A stretch of DNA of 51,489 bases from Albidovulum sp. Its GTDB lineage: Bacteria; Pseudomonadota; Alphaproteobacteria; Rhodobacterales; Rhodobacteraceae. A program made the translations under genes and the position numbers. The notes beneath the pieces were generated by a model. That model worked only from the letters and a program-made list of their open reading frames with translations. It was not told the origin of the DNA and searched no databases. The DNA lies in NCBI GenBank assembly GCA_030837785.1, contig JAUQYA010000140.1, forward strand, positions 1 to 51,489, read 5' to 3'. Below are positions 40,572 to 49,195 of the stretch, one piece after another; positions within the stretch are counted from its first letter, which is position 1, and each line of letters opens with the position of its first letter.

Positions 40572-42803
40572 TCACCCTTCCAGTTTCGTCAGGTCCGCCA
40601 CGCTGAGGCAGATCGTGCGGATGCGGCTGAGCAGGTTCAGCCGGTTGCGCCGCACCACCTGATTGTCGGTGTTGACCTGCACCGCCTCGAAGAAGGCGTC
40701 GATCGGGGCGCGGAGCCCGGCCATCGAGACCATCGCTGCGGCGAAGTCCTCGGCAGCCATCGCCGGCCCGATCCGGGTTTCCGCCTCGTCCAGCGCGGCG
40801 AAAAGCGCACGTTCCTCCGCCGTCTCGGCAAACTTCGCGTCCGCCCCGAAGGAATATTCGACCCCGTCCTTCTCCTCGGCCTGGGTGAGAATGTTGTTGG
40901 CGCGCTTGAACCCCTGGATCAGGTTCTCGCCGTCATCGGTCTTGAGGAACGCCGCCAGCGCCTCGGCGCGGCGGACGAGCAGCGTCAGGTCGTCGTTGCC
41001 GGGCATGGCGAGCACGGCGTCGATGACGTCATGACGGATGCCCTGGTCGCGGAGGTGGACTTTCAGGCGGTCGTGGAAGAAGGCGAGGAGGTCGTCTGTT
41101 TTCTCCATACCATCATCGAGAGCTTGATCGACAACGGCAAGCCCAAGGCTTTTGGCATCTTCCGCCATCGAACTGCGCATCGCTTCCAAAGTCGTCACAT
41201 AGCCAATGCCCCTCAGAACATCTATCGCGCGCCCGCCCTCCGTGCTTAGGCCGCGCGTTCTTGCATCGACCAAATGACTGAAAACGGCGCGGAACAAAGG
41301 CAACCTTAGCTGCTGGCGCACCCCATTCCCCAGCACCAGCCGGATCACCCCCAGCGCCGCCCTTCTCAGCGCGAACGGATCCTTTGACCCCGTGGGTTTC
41401 TCGTCGATCGCCCAGAACCCGGTCAGCGTATCGATCTTGTCGGCCAGCGCCACCGCCACGCTCACCGGCTCGGTCGGCACGTCATCCGACGGCCCGAGCG
41501 GCTGGTAATGCGCCTTGCAGGCATTGGCGACCGCCTCGGGCAGGCCCGCCGCGCGGGCATAGTAGCCCCCCATCGTCCCCTGCAACTCCGGAAACTCGCC
41601 CACCATCGCCGATTGCAGGTCGGCCTTGGCGACCCGCGCGGCCTCCGCCGCGAGGTCGGGCGAGGCTCCCACCAAGGGCGCGATCTCGCGCGCCAGGGCC
41701 TCGATCCGGGCGATGCGGTCCTTCTGGCTTCCGAGCCTGTTGTGGAAGGTGACATGGGCGAGACCGGCCGCCATGCCTTCGAGTCCCTTCTCACCAACCA
41801 CGCGCAAGTCGTTCTCCCAGAAGAACTTCGCGTCGGAAAGCCGGGCCGACAGCACCTTCCGGTTGCCGTTGAGGATCGTCGCCCCGTGGTCGGCGGTCTC
41901 GGTATTGGCCACGGTGATGAAGCCCTCGATCCGACCGGTCTTCGGGTTGCGGGCGGAGAAGAATTTCTGGTGTTCGCGCATCGAGGTCTGCAACACCTCC
42001 GCCGGCAGGCCGAGGAATTCCTCGCCGATCCGGCCCATCAGCACCACCGGCCATTCCACGAGCCCCGCGACCTCGGCCAGCAGGCCCTTGTCCTCGACCA
42101 CCTCGAGCCTGGCGGCGAAGGCGGCATTCTGGGCGTCGTGCCAGATGTGGCTTGCCCGCTCCTCGGGGTCGAGCATCACCCTGGCGCGCTTTAGCTTCGC
42201 CGCGTAATCCTCGAAGCCGGTTACCGAAAACGGCTCCGGCGCAAGGAAGCGGTGGCCACGGGTGAGGTTCCCGGCCCTGATCCCGTCGATCTCCAGCGCC
42301 ACCACCCCGGCCCCGTGTTCGTCGCTGAGGACGCAGAGGACCGAATGCAGCGGCCGCACCCAGCGCAAGGGGCCCGCCCCCCAGCGCATCGACTTCGGCC
42401 AGGGGAAATTGCGGATCACCGCCTCCAGCACCTCGGCGACGATCGCCTCGGCCTTCCGCCCCGGCTTCTCGATCACCGCGAAATAGGCCTGCCCCTTGCC
42501 CGCCTCGCGGATTTCAAGCCGGTCCAGCGTCAGCCCGGTGGAACGCAGGAACCCCTGCACCGCCGCCTCCGGCGCGCCCACCGCCGGGCCCTTGCGCTCC
42601 TCGCGCACCGCCCGGCTTTCGGACGTCAGCCCCTCCACCGCCAGCGCCAGCCGCCGCGGCGTCGAAAGCGCATGCGCCCCGCCATAGGTCAGCCCCGCCT
42701 CCACCAGCCCGTCGGTGATCATCCGTTTCAGATCGTCCCGCGCCCGCGCCTGCATCCGCGCCGGGATTTCCTCGGAGAAGAGTTCAATCAGAAGATCGGG
42801 CAT
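40572..42803 (-). CDS. glyS: Glycyl-tRNA synthetase beta subunit
   Basis: 743-residue beta subunit of the bacterial heterotetrameric GlyRS. It begins MPDLLIELFSEEIPARMQ, the standard N-terminus, with FVTVANTE-type block (EGFITVANTETADHG), the HD-like domain and a C-terminal DALR-type anticodon domain (RRNRLNLLSRIRTICLSVADLTKLEG). Length is close to other alphaproteobacterial GlyS. It is the third gene of the glyQ-DUF6446-glyS operon and follows the middle gene directly. Confidence 0.97.
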   Translation of the reverse strand: MPDLLIELFSEEIPARMQARARDDLKRMITDGLVEAGLTYGGAHALSTPRRLALAVEGLTSESRAVREERKGPAVGAPEAAVQGFLRSTGLTLDRLEIREAGKGQAYFAVIEKPGRKAEAIVAEVLEAVIRNFPWPKSMRWGAGPLRWVRPLHSVLCVLSDEHGAGVVALEIDGIRAGNLTRGHRFLAPEPFSVTGFEDYAAKLKRARVMLDPEERASHIWHDAQNAAFAARLEVVEDKGLLAEVAGLVEWPVVLMGRIGEEFLGLPAEVLQTSMREHQKFFSARNPKTGRIEGFITVANTETADHGATILNGNRKVLSARLSDAKFFWENDLRVVGEKGLEGMAAGLAHVTFHNRLGSQKDRIARIEALAREIAPLVGASPDLAAEAARVAKADLQSAMVGEFPELQGTMGGYYARAAGLPEAVANACKAHYQPLGPSDDVPTEPVSVAVALADKIDTLTGFWAIDEKPTGSKDPFALRRAALGVIRLVLGNGVRQQLRLPLFRAVFSHLVDARTRGLSTEGGRAIDVLRGIGYVTTLEAMRSSMAEDAKSLGLAVVDQALDDGMEKTDDLLAFFHDRLKVHLRDQGIRHDVIDAVLAMPGNDDLTLLVRRAEALAAFLKTDDGENLIQGFKRANNILTQAEEKDGVEYSFGADAKFAETAEERALFAALDEAETRIGPAMAAEDFAAAMVSMAGLRAPIDAFFEAVQVNTDNQVVRRNRLNLLSRIRTICLSVADLTKLEG

Positions 42804-43277
42804 TCACTTCTCCGCGCTCTCGTTCAACTGCTGCCAGGCGTAGGCCCGGCCGTCGGGGTAGACCGCCACCACCCGGTCCACGCCGGGGTGGATGTTCCGT
42901 TCGGACAGGAACGCGACTGCCGCGCCGGTCTCGAGATCGGCGCCGATCCGGTTCGCATCGAAGCAGGAAAACCACTTCGGCCCGATCAGTGGCGTGGGGT
43001 CTTCGTAGGCCACATAGGTCTCGCTCAGCAGCGCGAGCGACATCGGCGTGCGAAAGCACCCGCGGAAGCGGAGCGGCGAGGACTCCGCGTCGATCCCCTC
43101 GAAGGCATCGGCCAGCATCGGCTCCACCCCGCCCGAAAGGTCGGTCAGCCGGATCACCGCCGCGGCCGAGGCGGGTTCCACCGGGCGGTAGTAGGCGTAT
43201 TCCTGCAGGTAGTAGATCGCCGCGCCGGCGAGAAGGGCGGTCAGCACGATGAACCCCGCGACAAGCTTGCCATTCAC
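42804..43277 (-). CDS. DUF6446-like membrane-anchored protein between glyQ and glyS
   Basis: 157-residue protein. It begins with one membrane segment (NGKLVAGFIVLTALLAGAAIYYL), then YAYYRPVEPASAAAVIRLT. A compact periplasmic part has paired cysteines (GCFRTP, WFSCFDANRIG). It ends with DRVVAVYPDGRAYAWQQLNES. I match it by memory to the DUF6446 family of Rhodobacterales; the role is unknown. The GTG start at 43277 overlaps the glyQ stop (GTGA) and the stop abuts the glyS start, so the gene is wholly embedded in a synthetase operon. Confidence 0.82.
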   Translation of the reverse strand: MNGKLVAGFIVLTALLAGAAIYYLQEYAYYRPVEPASAAAVIRLTDLSGGVEPMLADAFEGIDAESSPLRFRGCFRTPMSLALLSETYVAYEDPTPLIGPKWFSCFDANRIGADLETGAAVAFLSERNIHPGVDRVVAVYPDGRAYAWQQLNESAEK

Positions 43278-44233
43278 GCCGCCGTCTCCGGAGCCGTCTC
43301 CGGAGCCGTCTCCGGGGCCGCTCCGCCGCCCGCCTCGGTGGTGACGAAGGCATCGGCGCATCTCTTCGCCAGCGCCCGGACCCGGCCGATATAGGCCTGC
43401 CGCTCGGTGACCGAAATCACGCCGCGGGCGTCGAGCAGGTTGAAGAGGTGGCTCGCCTTGATGCACTGGTCGTAGGCCGGATGAACCATGACGATCCGGC
43501 GGCCCGCCCGGTCCTCGGGCTCCGCGGCGAGGATGCGTTCGCATTCCGCCTCGGCGTCCTTGAAGTGCTGGAACAGCATGTCGGTGTCGGCCTGGTCGAA
43601 GTTCCAGCGCGAATATTCCCGTTCGGTCTGGCGGAAGACGTCGCCGTAGCTCAGCGGGATCGGCGACCCGGGGTCGTTGAACGGCATGTCCATGACGTGG
43701 TCCACGCCCAGCACATACATCGCCAGCCGCTCCAGCCCGTAGGTCAGCTCGCCCGAGACCGGCGCGCAGTCGTGCCCGCCGACCTGCTGGAAGTAGGTGA
43801 ACTGGCTCACCTCCATCCCGTCGCACCAGACCTCCCAGCCGAGCCCCCAGGCGCCGAGCGTCGGGCTTTCCCAGTCGTCCTCGACGAAGCGGATGTCGTG
43901 AAGCCCCGCGTCGATGCCGATGGCGGCGAGCGAGCCCAGGTAAAGCTCCTGGAGGTCGGGGGGCGAGGGTTTGATCAGCACCTGGTACTGGTAGTAGTGC
44001 TGGAGCCGGTTGGGGTTTTCGCCATAGCGCCCGTCGGTCGGGCGGCGCGAGGGCTGGACGTAAGCCGCGGCCCAGGGCCGGGGCCCGAGCGAGCGCAGCG
44101 TCGTCGCCGGGTGGAACGTGCCCGCCCCCACCTCCATGTCGTAGGGCTGAAGGATCGCGCAGCCCCTGGCCCCCCAATAGGCCTGGAGCCGGAGGATGAT
44201 CTCCTGGAAGGAACGCGGGCGGGTCGTGGTCAT
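43274..44233 (-). CDS. glyQ: Glycyl-tRNA synthetase alpha subunit, with APET-repeat C-terminus
   Basis: 319-residue catalytic alpha subunit. SFQEIILRLQAYWGARGCAILQPYDMEVGAGTFHPATTLRSLGP, the class II motif region YVQPSRRPTDGRYGENPNRLQHYYQYQV, and SGELTYGLERLAMYV are diagnostic. ATG 44233 gives MTTTRPRSFQE; 12 codons upstream in frame are unlike the family. The C-terminus ends in an APET repeat from three 12-base units, a tail I would not expect in most GlyQ. Confidence 0.97.
   Translation of the reverse strand: MTTTRPRSFQEIILRLQAYWGARGCAILQPYDMEVGAGTFHPATTLRSLGPRPWAAAYVQPSRRPTDGRYGENPNRLQHYYQYQVLIKPSPPDLQELYLGSLAAIGIDAGLHDIRFVEDDWESPTLGAWGLGWEVWCDGMEVSQFTYFQQVGGHDCAPVSGELTYGLERLAMYVLGVDHVMDMPFNDPGSPIPLSYGDVFRQTEREYSRWNFDQADTDMLFQHFKDAEAECERILAAEPEDRAGRRIVMVHPAYDQCIKASHLFNLLDARGVISVTERQAYIGRVRALAKRCADAFVTTEAGGGAAPETAPETAPETAA
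43281..43316 (-). repeat. Three 12-bp tandem units at the 3' end of glyQ
   Basis: GCCGTCTCCGGA occurs twice and a third time with the last base changed. The units encode the repeated Ala-Pro-Glu-Thr tail of GlyQ. They also supply GGAG, which may act as the ribosome site for the next gene. Confidence 0.85.
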
Positions 44234-44392
44234 CGTCTGCCTCGGGCGTGGCGGAAAGCGCGTTCTCAATAGGCAACAGGCCGGGGGCGGTCAATCGGCG
44301 CGGGTGCGATTGTGAGGTGACGCCGCCGGCGGTCCTCTCTAGGTTCGGCCACGGATTCGCGCCAACAAGAAACGTCGGAAGGGTTTTCACAG

Positions 44393-46141
44393 ATGCGATT
44401 TGCCGCCGTCCTCCTCTGTCTCGCGCTTTCGCTGGTGCCGCTCGGGGCGGCCGCGCAGGAGCAGGTCTGGGTGCAGATCGAAGCCCGCCCGAACCGGAGC
44501 GAGGGCGAGGAACGCGCGCGCGCCTATGCCGGCGTCTTCCCCAATGTCGCGGGCTTTGCCATGACGACCGGCTGGTATGCGATCGTGCTCGGGCCTTATT
44601 CGCGCGCCGAGGCCGACCGGCAGTTGCGCGTCCTGAAGGGCGAAAGGCTGATCCCCGAGGACAGCTACATCGCCTTTGGCGACCGCTTCACCCAGCCGTT
44701 CTGGCCCCAGGGCGGCGCGGCCGCCGCCGCCCCGGCCCCGACGACGGAGCCGGAAACCGCCGCGCCCGATCCCGCGGCGGCGGTCCCCGCAACGGCCCTG
44801 CCCGACGAGACCCCGGACGAGGCGCGGGCAGCCGAGGCGCTCCTGACCGCCGACGAACGGCGCGACCTGCAATCGGCGCTGCAATGGGACGGGTTCTACC
44901 AGGGCGCCATCGACGGCGCCTTCGGCGCCGGCACCCGCCGCTCGATGGCCGCCTGGCAGGAGGCGATGGGCTACGAGCCGACCGGCATCCTGACCTCGGC
45001 CCAGCGCGCCGGGCTGGTGGACCACTACCGCACCGAACAGGCCGCGATCGGCCTTGAGCTGCTGACCGAGAGCGAGGCGGGCATCGAGGTGCCCTACCCC
45101 GCGGCGCTGGTCGAGTTCGACCGCTACGAGCCGCCCTTCGTCCATTTCCGCGAGAAGGACGGCTCGGGCTTCCGGCTGATCCTGATCAGCGAGGCCGGCG
45201 ACCAGACGACGCTCGCGGGCCTCTTCGACCTGATGCAGACGCTCGAGATCGTGCCGGTGGCGGGCGAACGCCAGCTCGGGCGCAACAGCTTCACCCTCGC
45301 CGGCGAGAACGACGCGCTGGCAAGCTACAGCGACGTCCGCCTCTCGGGCGGGCTGATCAAGGGGTTCACGCTGGTCTGGAATCCCTCCGAGGCCGGCCGC
45401 GCGGCACGTGTGGTCGCGGCGATGAAGGCGGGGTTCAAGCCCTTGGGCGACCGCGCCCTCGACGAGGGCCTCGGCCAGCCGCTCGCCGTCGATCGGGCCG
45501 ATCTCGTCTCCGGCCTCGAAGTCCGCCGGCCGGCGCTGTCGCGCACAGGCTTCTGGCTTGACGCCAACGGCCTTGTCGCCACCACCGCCGAGGCGGTACG
45601 CGGCTGCGCGCGGGTGACCGTGGGCGACGGCCACGAGGCCGCGGTGGTGCTGGACGACGCCCCCACCGGCCTTGCGGTATTGAGGCCCGGCACGCCGCTC
45701 GCCCCGCGCGCCCACGCCCTGATCTCGGCCGCGCCCACGCGCGTCGGCGCCGACATCGCCATCCCCGGCTTTCCCTACGAGGACACGCTCGACACTCCGG
45801 TGGTCACCTTCGGCAGGCTGGCCGACACCCGCGGGCTCGACGGCGAGGACGGCCGCGCCCGGCTGACCGCGACCACAAGGCCGGGCGATGCCGGGGGCGC
45901 CGTGCTGAACAGTGCGGGCCAGGTCGTGGGGATGCTGCTGCCGCGCGACAGCGGGGGCAGCCGCGTGCTGCCCGACGATGCTGCCGTCGCCCTGGATGCC
46001 GGAACGCTGGCCGGTGCCCTTGCCGCGGCGGGGCTCCTGCCCGCCACCGAGGCCGAGTCCGTGCCGGGCGGCCAGCTTGCCCCCGAGGACCTCACCCGTC
46101 TCGGCCGCGATCTGGCGGTGATCGTCTCCTGCTGGCGCTGA
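44393..46141 (+). CDS. Secreted SPOR-like / peptidoglycan-binding protein with degenerate trypsin-like domain
   Basis: 582-residue exported protein. The signal peptide ends near residue 22 (LGAAAQ). Residues 24-100 resemble a SPOR domain (VWVQIEARPNRSEGEERARAYA, WYAIVLGPYSRAEADRQL). An Ala/Pro linker follows. Residues 150-212 are a peptidoglycan-binding-1 domain (RRDLQSALQWDGFYQGAIDGAFGAGTRRSM). The C-terminal part (385-525) has the trypsin fold pattern TGFWLDANGLVATTAEAV ... LAVLRP ... GDAGGAVLNSAGQVVGML, but the His, Asp and Ser positions appear replaced (Glu/Ala, Gly, Ala498-503 region), so it is probably a non-catalytic envelope protein. It is divergent from glyQ. Confidence 0.85.
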   Translation: MRFAAVLLCLALSLVPLGAAAQEQVWVQIEARPNRSEGEERARAYAGVFPNVAGFAMTTGWYAIVLGPYSRAEADRQLRVLKGERLIPEDSYIAFGDRFTQPFWPQGGAAAAAPAPTTEPETAAPDPAAAVPATALPDETPDEARAAEALLTADERRDLQSALQWDGFYQGAIDGAFGAGTRRSMAAWQEAMGYEPTGILTSAQRAGLVDHYRTEQAAIGLELLTESEAGIEVPYPAALVEFDRYEPPFVHFREKDGSGFRLILISEAGDQTTLAGLFDLMQTLEIVPVAGERQLGRNSFTLAGENDALASYSDVRLSGGLIKGFTLVWNPSEAGRAARVVAAMKAGFKPLGDRALDEGLGQPLAVDRADLVSGLEVRRPALSRTGFWLDANGLVATTAEAVRGCARVTVGDGHEAAVVLDDAPTGLAVLRPGTPLAPRAHALISAAPTRVGADIAIPGFPYEDTLDTPVVTFGRLADTRGLDGEDGRARLTATTRPGDAGGAVLNSAGQVVGMLLPRDSGGSRVLPDDAAVALDAGTLAGALAAAGLLPATEAESVPGGQLAPEDLTRLGRDLAVIVSCWR

Positions 46142-46150
46142 GCCGGGGGC

Positions 46151-47599
46151 TCAGGCCCGCCAGAATCGCGGCATGAAGAGGACGAACACGATCAGAAGCT
46201 CCAGCCGGCCAAGCAGCATGGCGGCCGAGAGGATCCATTTCGCGGTGTCGTTGATCTTCGCGAAATTGCCCGCCGGGCCGATCGTGTCGCCAAGCCCGGG
46301 GCCGACGTTGGCGATTGCCGTGGCCGCGCCCGAGATCGAGGTCACGAAGTCGAGCCCGGTCATCGACAGCGCCACCGAAATCAGCCCGAGGCTGACGATG
46401 AAGACCCCGAAGAACGACATCACCGAGGACATCACGTCGTCGCTCACCACCCTGCCCTCGTAGCGCGGCGCGAACTGCCCGTGCGGCGAGTGGATCCGCC
46501 GGATCTGCACCCGGATCGAGGCGATCAGAAGCTGGTAGCGGAAGATCTTCACCGAACAGGTGGTCGATCCCGCGCAGCCGCCGATCAGCCCGACGAAGAA
46601 GAACAGCACCACCGGGAACGGCCCCCAGAGCTGGTAGTCGACGCTGGCGAAGCCGGTGCCGGTGATCACCGAGATGACGTTGAACAGCGCCTCGCGCAAG
46701 GCGTCCTCCAGGGGGTCGCCGTTGGCGAGGATGCGGTAGAGCGCGAGCATCAGCGTGAGCACGGCGATGGTCCAGAGGAACGCCCGCACCTGGGTGTCGC
46801 GCAGGAGCGGCCGAGCCGAGCCGGCGACGATCTGCACATAGCGGACGAACGGCAGGCTGGCGATCACCATGAACACCGATGCGAGGTATTCCGGCGCCCC
46901 CCGGAACGGCGCGAACGAGGCGTCCGAGGTGGCGAATCCGCCCGTCGACATGGTGGTCAGCGCATGGTTGATCGCATCGAACCCGGTCATCCCCACCGCG
47001 GCATAGGCCAGCGCGTTGACCACCGTCAGCGCGAGGTAGATCACCCCGATCCGCGACGCGATCTCGGCCGCGCGGGGCAGGACCTTGCCGCCGGTGTCGA
47101 ACGCCTCCGACCGGAAGATCTGCATGCCGCCGACGCGCAGCTCCGGCAGGAACACCATCGCCACGACGATGATGCCGATGCCGCCGAACCATTGCAGCAT
47201 CGACCGCCAGAGCAAAAGCCCCCGCGGCAGGTGTTCAAGGCCGGTGAAGACGGTGGCACCGGTCGTGGTCAGCCCCGACATCGATTCGAAGACCGCATCG
47301 ACGGGGCGCGCCGCGGTGGCGCCGAACATGAACGGCAGCGCCCCGAAGAGCGGCAGCGCCATCCAGACACCGGTCGCCAGCAGGAAGGTCTGTTGCAGGC
47401 TGATCCGGTCGCCGACGCTGTTGGCGCAGGCAAGGGCGATCAGCCCGCCGATGGCCGAGGTGAGCACGGCGCTTTGCAGGAAGGCGCGCCAGTGCTCGTC
47501 GCCGGCCGCGAAATCCACCGCGAGCGGCACCGTCATCGTGGCCCCGAAGACGGCACAGAGAAGACCGATCACATATCCGACGGGGCGCAGGTCGTGCAT
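46151..47599 (-). CDS. trkH: TrkH-type potassium uptake protein, copy 1
   Basis: 482-residue ion transporter with four membrane-pore-membrane repeats. All four filter loops keep the glycine: TTTGAT (111-116), MSTGGF (218-222 region), TGTGF (313-317) and CAGSTT with Gly344. It should carry K+, gated by a TrkA-type subunit that is not encoded here. The start MHDLRPVGYVIGL is nearly the same as copy 2. It ends nine bases from the convergent pseudo-protease gene. Confidence 0.95.
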   Translation of the reverse strand: MHDLRPVGYVIGLLCAVFGATMTVPLAVDFAAGDEHWRAFLQSAVLTSAIGGLIALACANSVGDRISLQQTFLLATGVWMALPLFGALPFMFGATAARPVDAVFESMSGLTTTGATVFTGLEHLPRGLLLWRSMLQWFGGIGIIVVAMVFLPELRVGGMQIFRSEAFDTGGKVLPRAAEIASRIGVIYLALTVVNALAYAAVGMTGFDAINHALTTMSTGGFATSDASFAPFRGAPEYLASVFMVIASLPFVRYVQIVAGSARPLLRDTQVRAFLWTIAVLTLMLALYRILANGDPLEDALREALFNVISVITGTGFASVDYQLWGPFPVVLFFFVGLIGGCAGSTTCSVKIFRYQLLIASIRVQIRRIHSPHGQFAPRYEGRVVSDDVMSSVMSFFGVFIVSLGLISVALSMTGLDFVTSISGAATAIANVGPGLGDTIGPAGNFAKINDTAKWILSAAMLLGRLELLIVFVLFMPRFWRA

Positions 47600-47660
47600 G
47601 GGGCCGAGCCTTGGCGGCGCCGGTGGCGGCTGTCAAGCGCCGCCGCCGGGCGGCCCCTGG

Positions 47661-49106
47661 TCAGTCGCGCCAGAACCGCGGCAGGATCAGGATGAAGACG
47701 GCCAGAAGGCCGAGCCGGCCAAGGATCATGGTCACGATCATCACCCATTTGGACAGGTCGGAGAATTCCATCATCGTGCCGGTGGCCGCCACCATCGGCC
47801 CGAAGCCGGAACCGATGTTGCCGATCGAGGTCCAGATCGAGAAAAAGGCCGATTCCATGTCGACCCCGTCGAGCGTGAGCACGACGCTCATCAGCCCGAT
47901 GATCAGGATGTAGCTCGTCAGGTGCAGGATGATCGCATGGATCACATCCTCGTCGACAGCGCGGCCGTCATAGCGGATCGGCTCCACCCGGTGCGGCGTG
48001 TGCAGGCGCCGGACATGGGTGCCGATCGCGGCGAACAGCACCTGCACCCGGAAGACGCTGAGCGCGCCGGAACTCGACGAGGTGCAGCCTCCGATGACGC
48101 CGACGATCGCCACCACCCCCAGCGCAAAGCCGCCCCAGGAGGCGACGTCGGCCGAAAAGAAGCCGGTGCCCGACATCACCGAGACGAGGTTGAAGAAGCT
48201 TTCGCGGAAGGCGGGCTCGACCGGGGCGCCGTGGCCCACCCGCCAGGCGGTCACCGCGCCGACCGCGATGGCGATCCAGGTGAGGTAGGCGCGCACCTGC
48301 ACGTCGCGGAGGAACGGCCGCGCCGTGCCCGCCGCAAGCTGCATGAAGCGGACATAGGGCATCGAGCCGAGGATCATGAAGATCCCGCCCGCATATTCCG
48401 GCGCACCGGGGTATTTCGAGAATGACGCGTCCATCGGCGAGAACCCCCCGGTGGCGATCGAGGCCATCGCACAGACCACCGCATCGAGCGGGGTCATGCC
48501 GAGAAGCGAGTAGGTCAGGGCGCAGACCGCGGTGAGCCCGACATAGACGGCAAGCAGGCCCCGCGCGATGTCCACCGCGCGCGGCAGCGTCTTGCCGAGC
48601 GTGTCGAAGCCCTGGGCGCGGAAGAACTGCATGCCGCCCAGGCGCAGGTGCGGCAGGAAGATCATCGCGATATAGGCGATGCCGATGCCGCCGAACCAGT
48701 TCAGCATCCCGCGCCACAGGTTCAGCCCGGCGGGAAAGGCGTCGATGCCGACGAAGACGGTGGAGCCGGTCGTGGTCATCCCGGAAACCGACTCGAAGAC
48801 CGCGTCGGTCAGCCCCGCGCGGGGCTCGCCCAGCAGGAACGGCAGCGCCGCGAAGGCGGGCAGCACGGCCCAGATCAGGAAGGTGAGGAGGAACGCCTGG
48901 CGGATGTTCCATTCGCGCGACCCGCCGCTCCGGCAGGCCAGCGCGACCATCCCCCCCGCGAACGCGGTGAAGAGACCCGCTTCGCCGAACGCCCGGGCGT
49001 TGCCGTTCGCCATCGCGAGGTCGAGGGCCATCGGCGCGACCATCGCCGCGCCTAGCGCGGCGGTCAGGGAACCCATCACATAGCCCACGGGGCGGACATC
49101 GATCAT
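47661..49106 (-). CDS. TrkH-type transporter, copy 2, with Ser in the fourth filter loop
   Basis: 481-residue paralogue of the next gene, 61 bases upstream of it in the same direction. Filter loops one to three keep glycine (TTTGST at 111-116, ATGGF near 219, SGTGF near 313). The fourth reads GGCTSSSSGALSVFR instead of GGCAGSTTCSVKIFR, so Ser343 (codon 48078-48080) replaces the filter Gly, and the conserved Lys after it is also lost. Gly-to-Ser changes in HKT/Ktr/Trk filters relax K+ selectivity toward Na+. The protein is otherwise full length. Confidence 0.93.
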   Translation of the reverse strand: MIDVRPVGYVMGSLTAALGAAMVAPMALDLAMANGNARAFGEAGLFTAFAGGMVALACRSGGSREWNIRQAFLLTFLIWAVLPAFAALPFLLGEPRAGLTDAVFESVSGMTTTGSTVFVGIDAFPAGLNLWRGMLNWFGGIGIAYIAMIFLPHLRLGGMQFFRAQGFDTLGKTLPRAVDIARGLLAVYVGLTAVCALTYSLLGMTPLDAVVCAMASIATGGFSPMDASFSKYPGAPEYAGGIFMILGSMPYVRFMQLAAGTARPFLRDVQVRAYLTWIAIAVGAVTAWRVGHGAPVEPAFRESFFNLVSVMSGTGFFSADVASWGGFALGVVAIVGVIGGCTSSSSGALSVFRVQVLFAAIGTHVRRLHTPHRVEPIRYDGRAVDEDVIHAIILHLTSYILIIGLMSVVLTLDGVDMESAFFSIWTSIGNIGSGFGPMVAATGTMMEFSDLSKWVMIVTMILGRLGLLAVFILILPRFWRD

Positions 49107-49195
49107 GATGGCGCGAAGGCTTGGACGCGCGCCACGGCACTGTCAAGGCGATGACCGCGCTGCCCCGCCCTGCCGTGGCGCTCCCGCGGCCGCGA

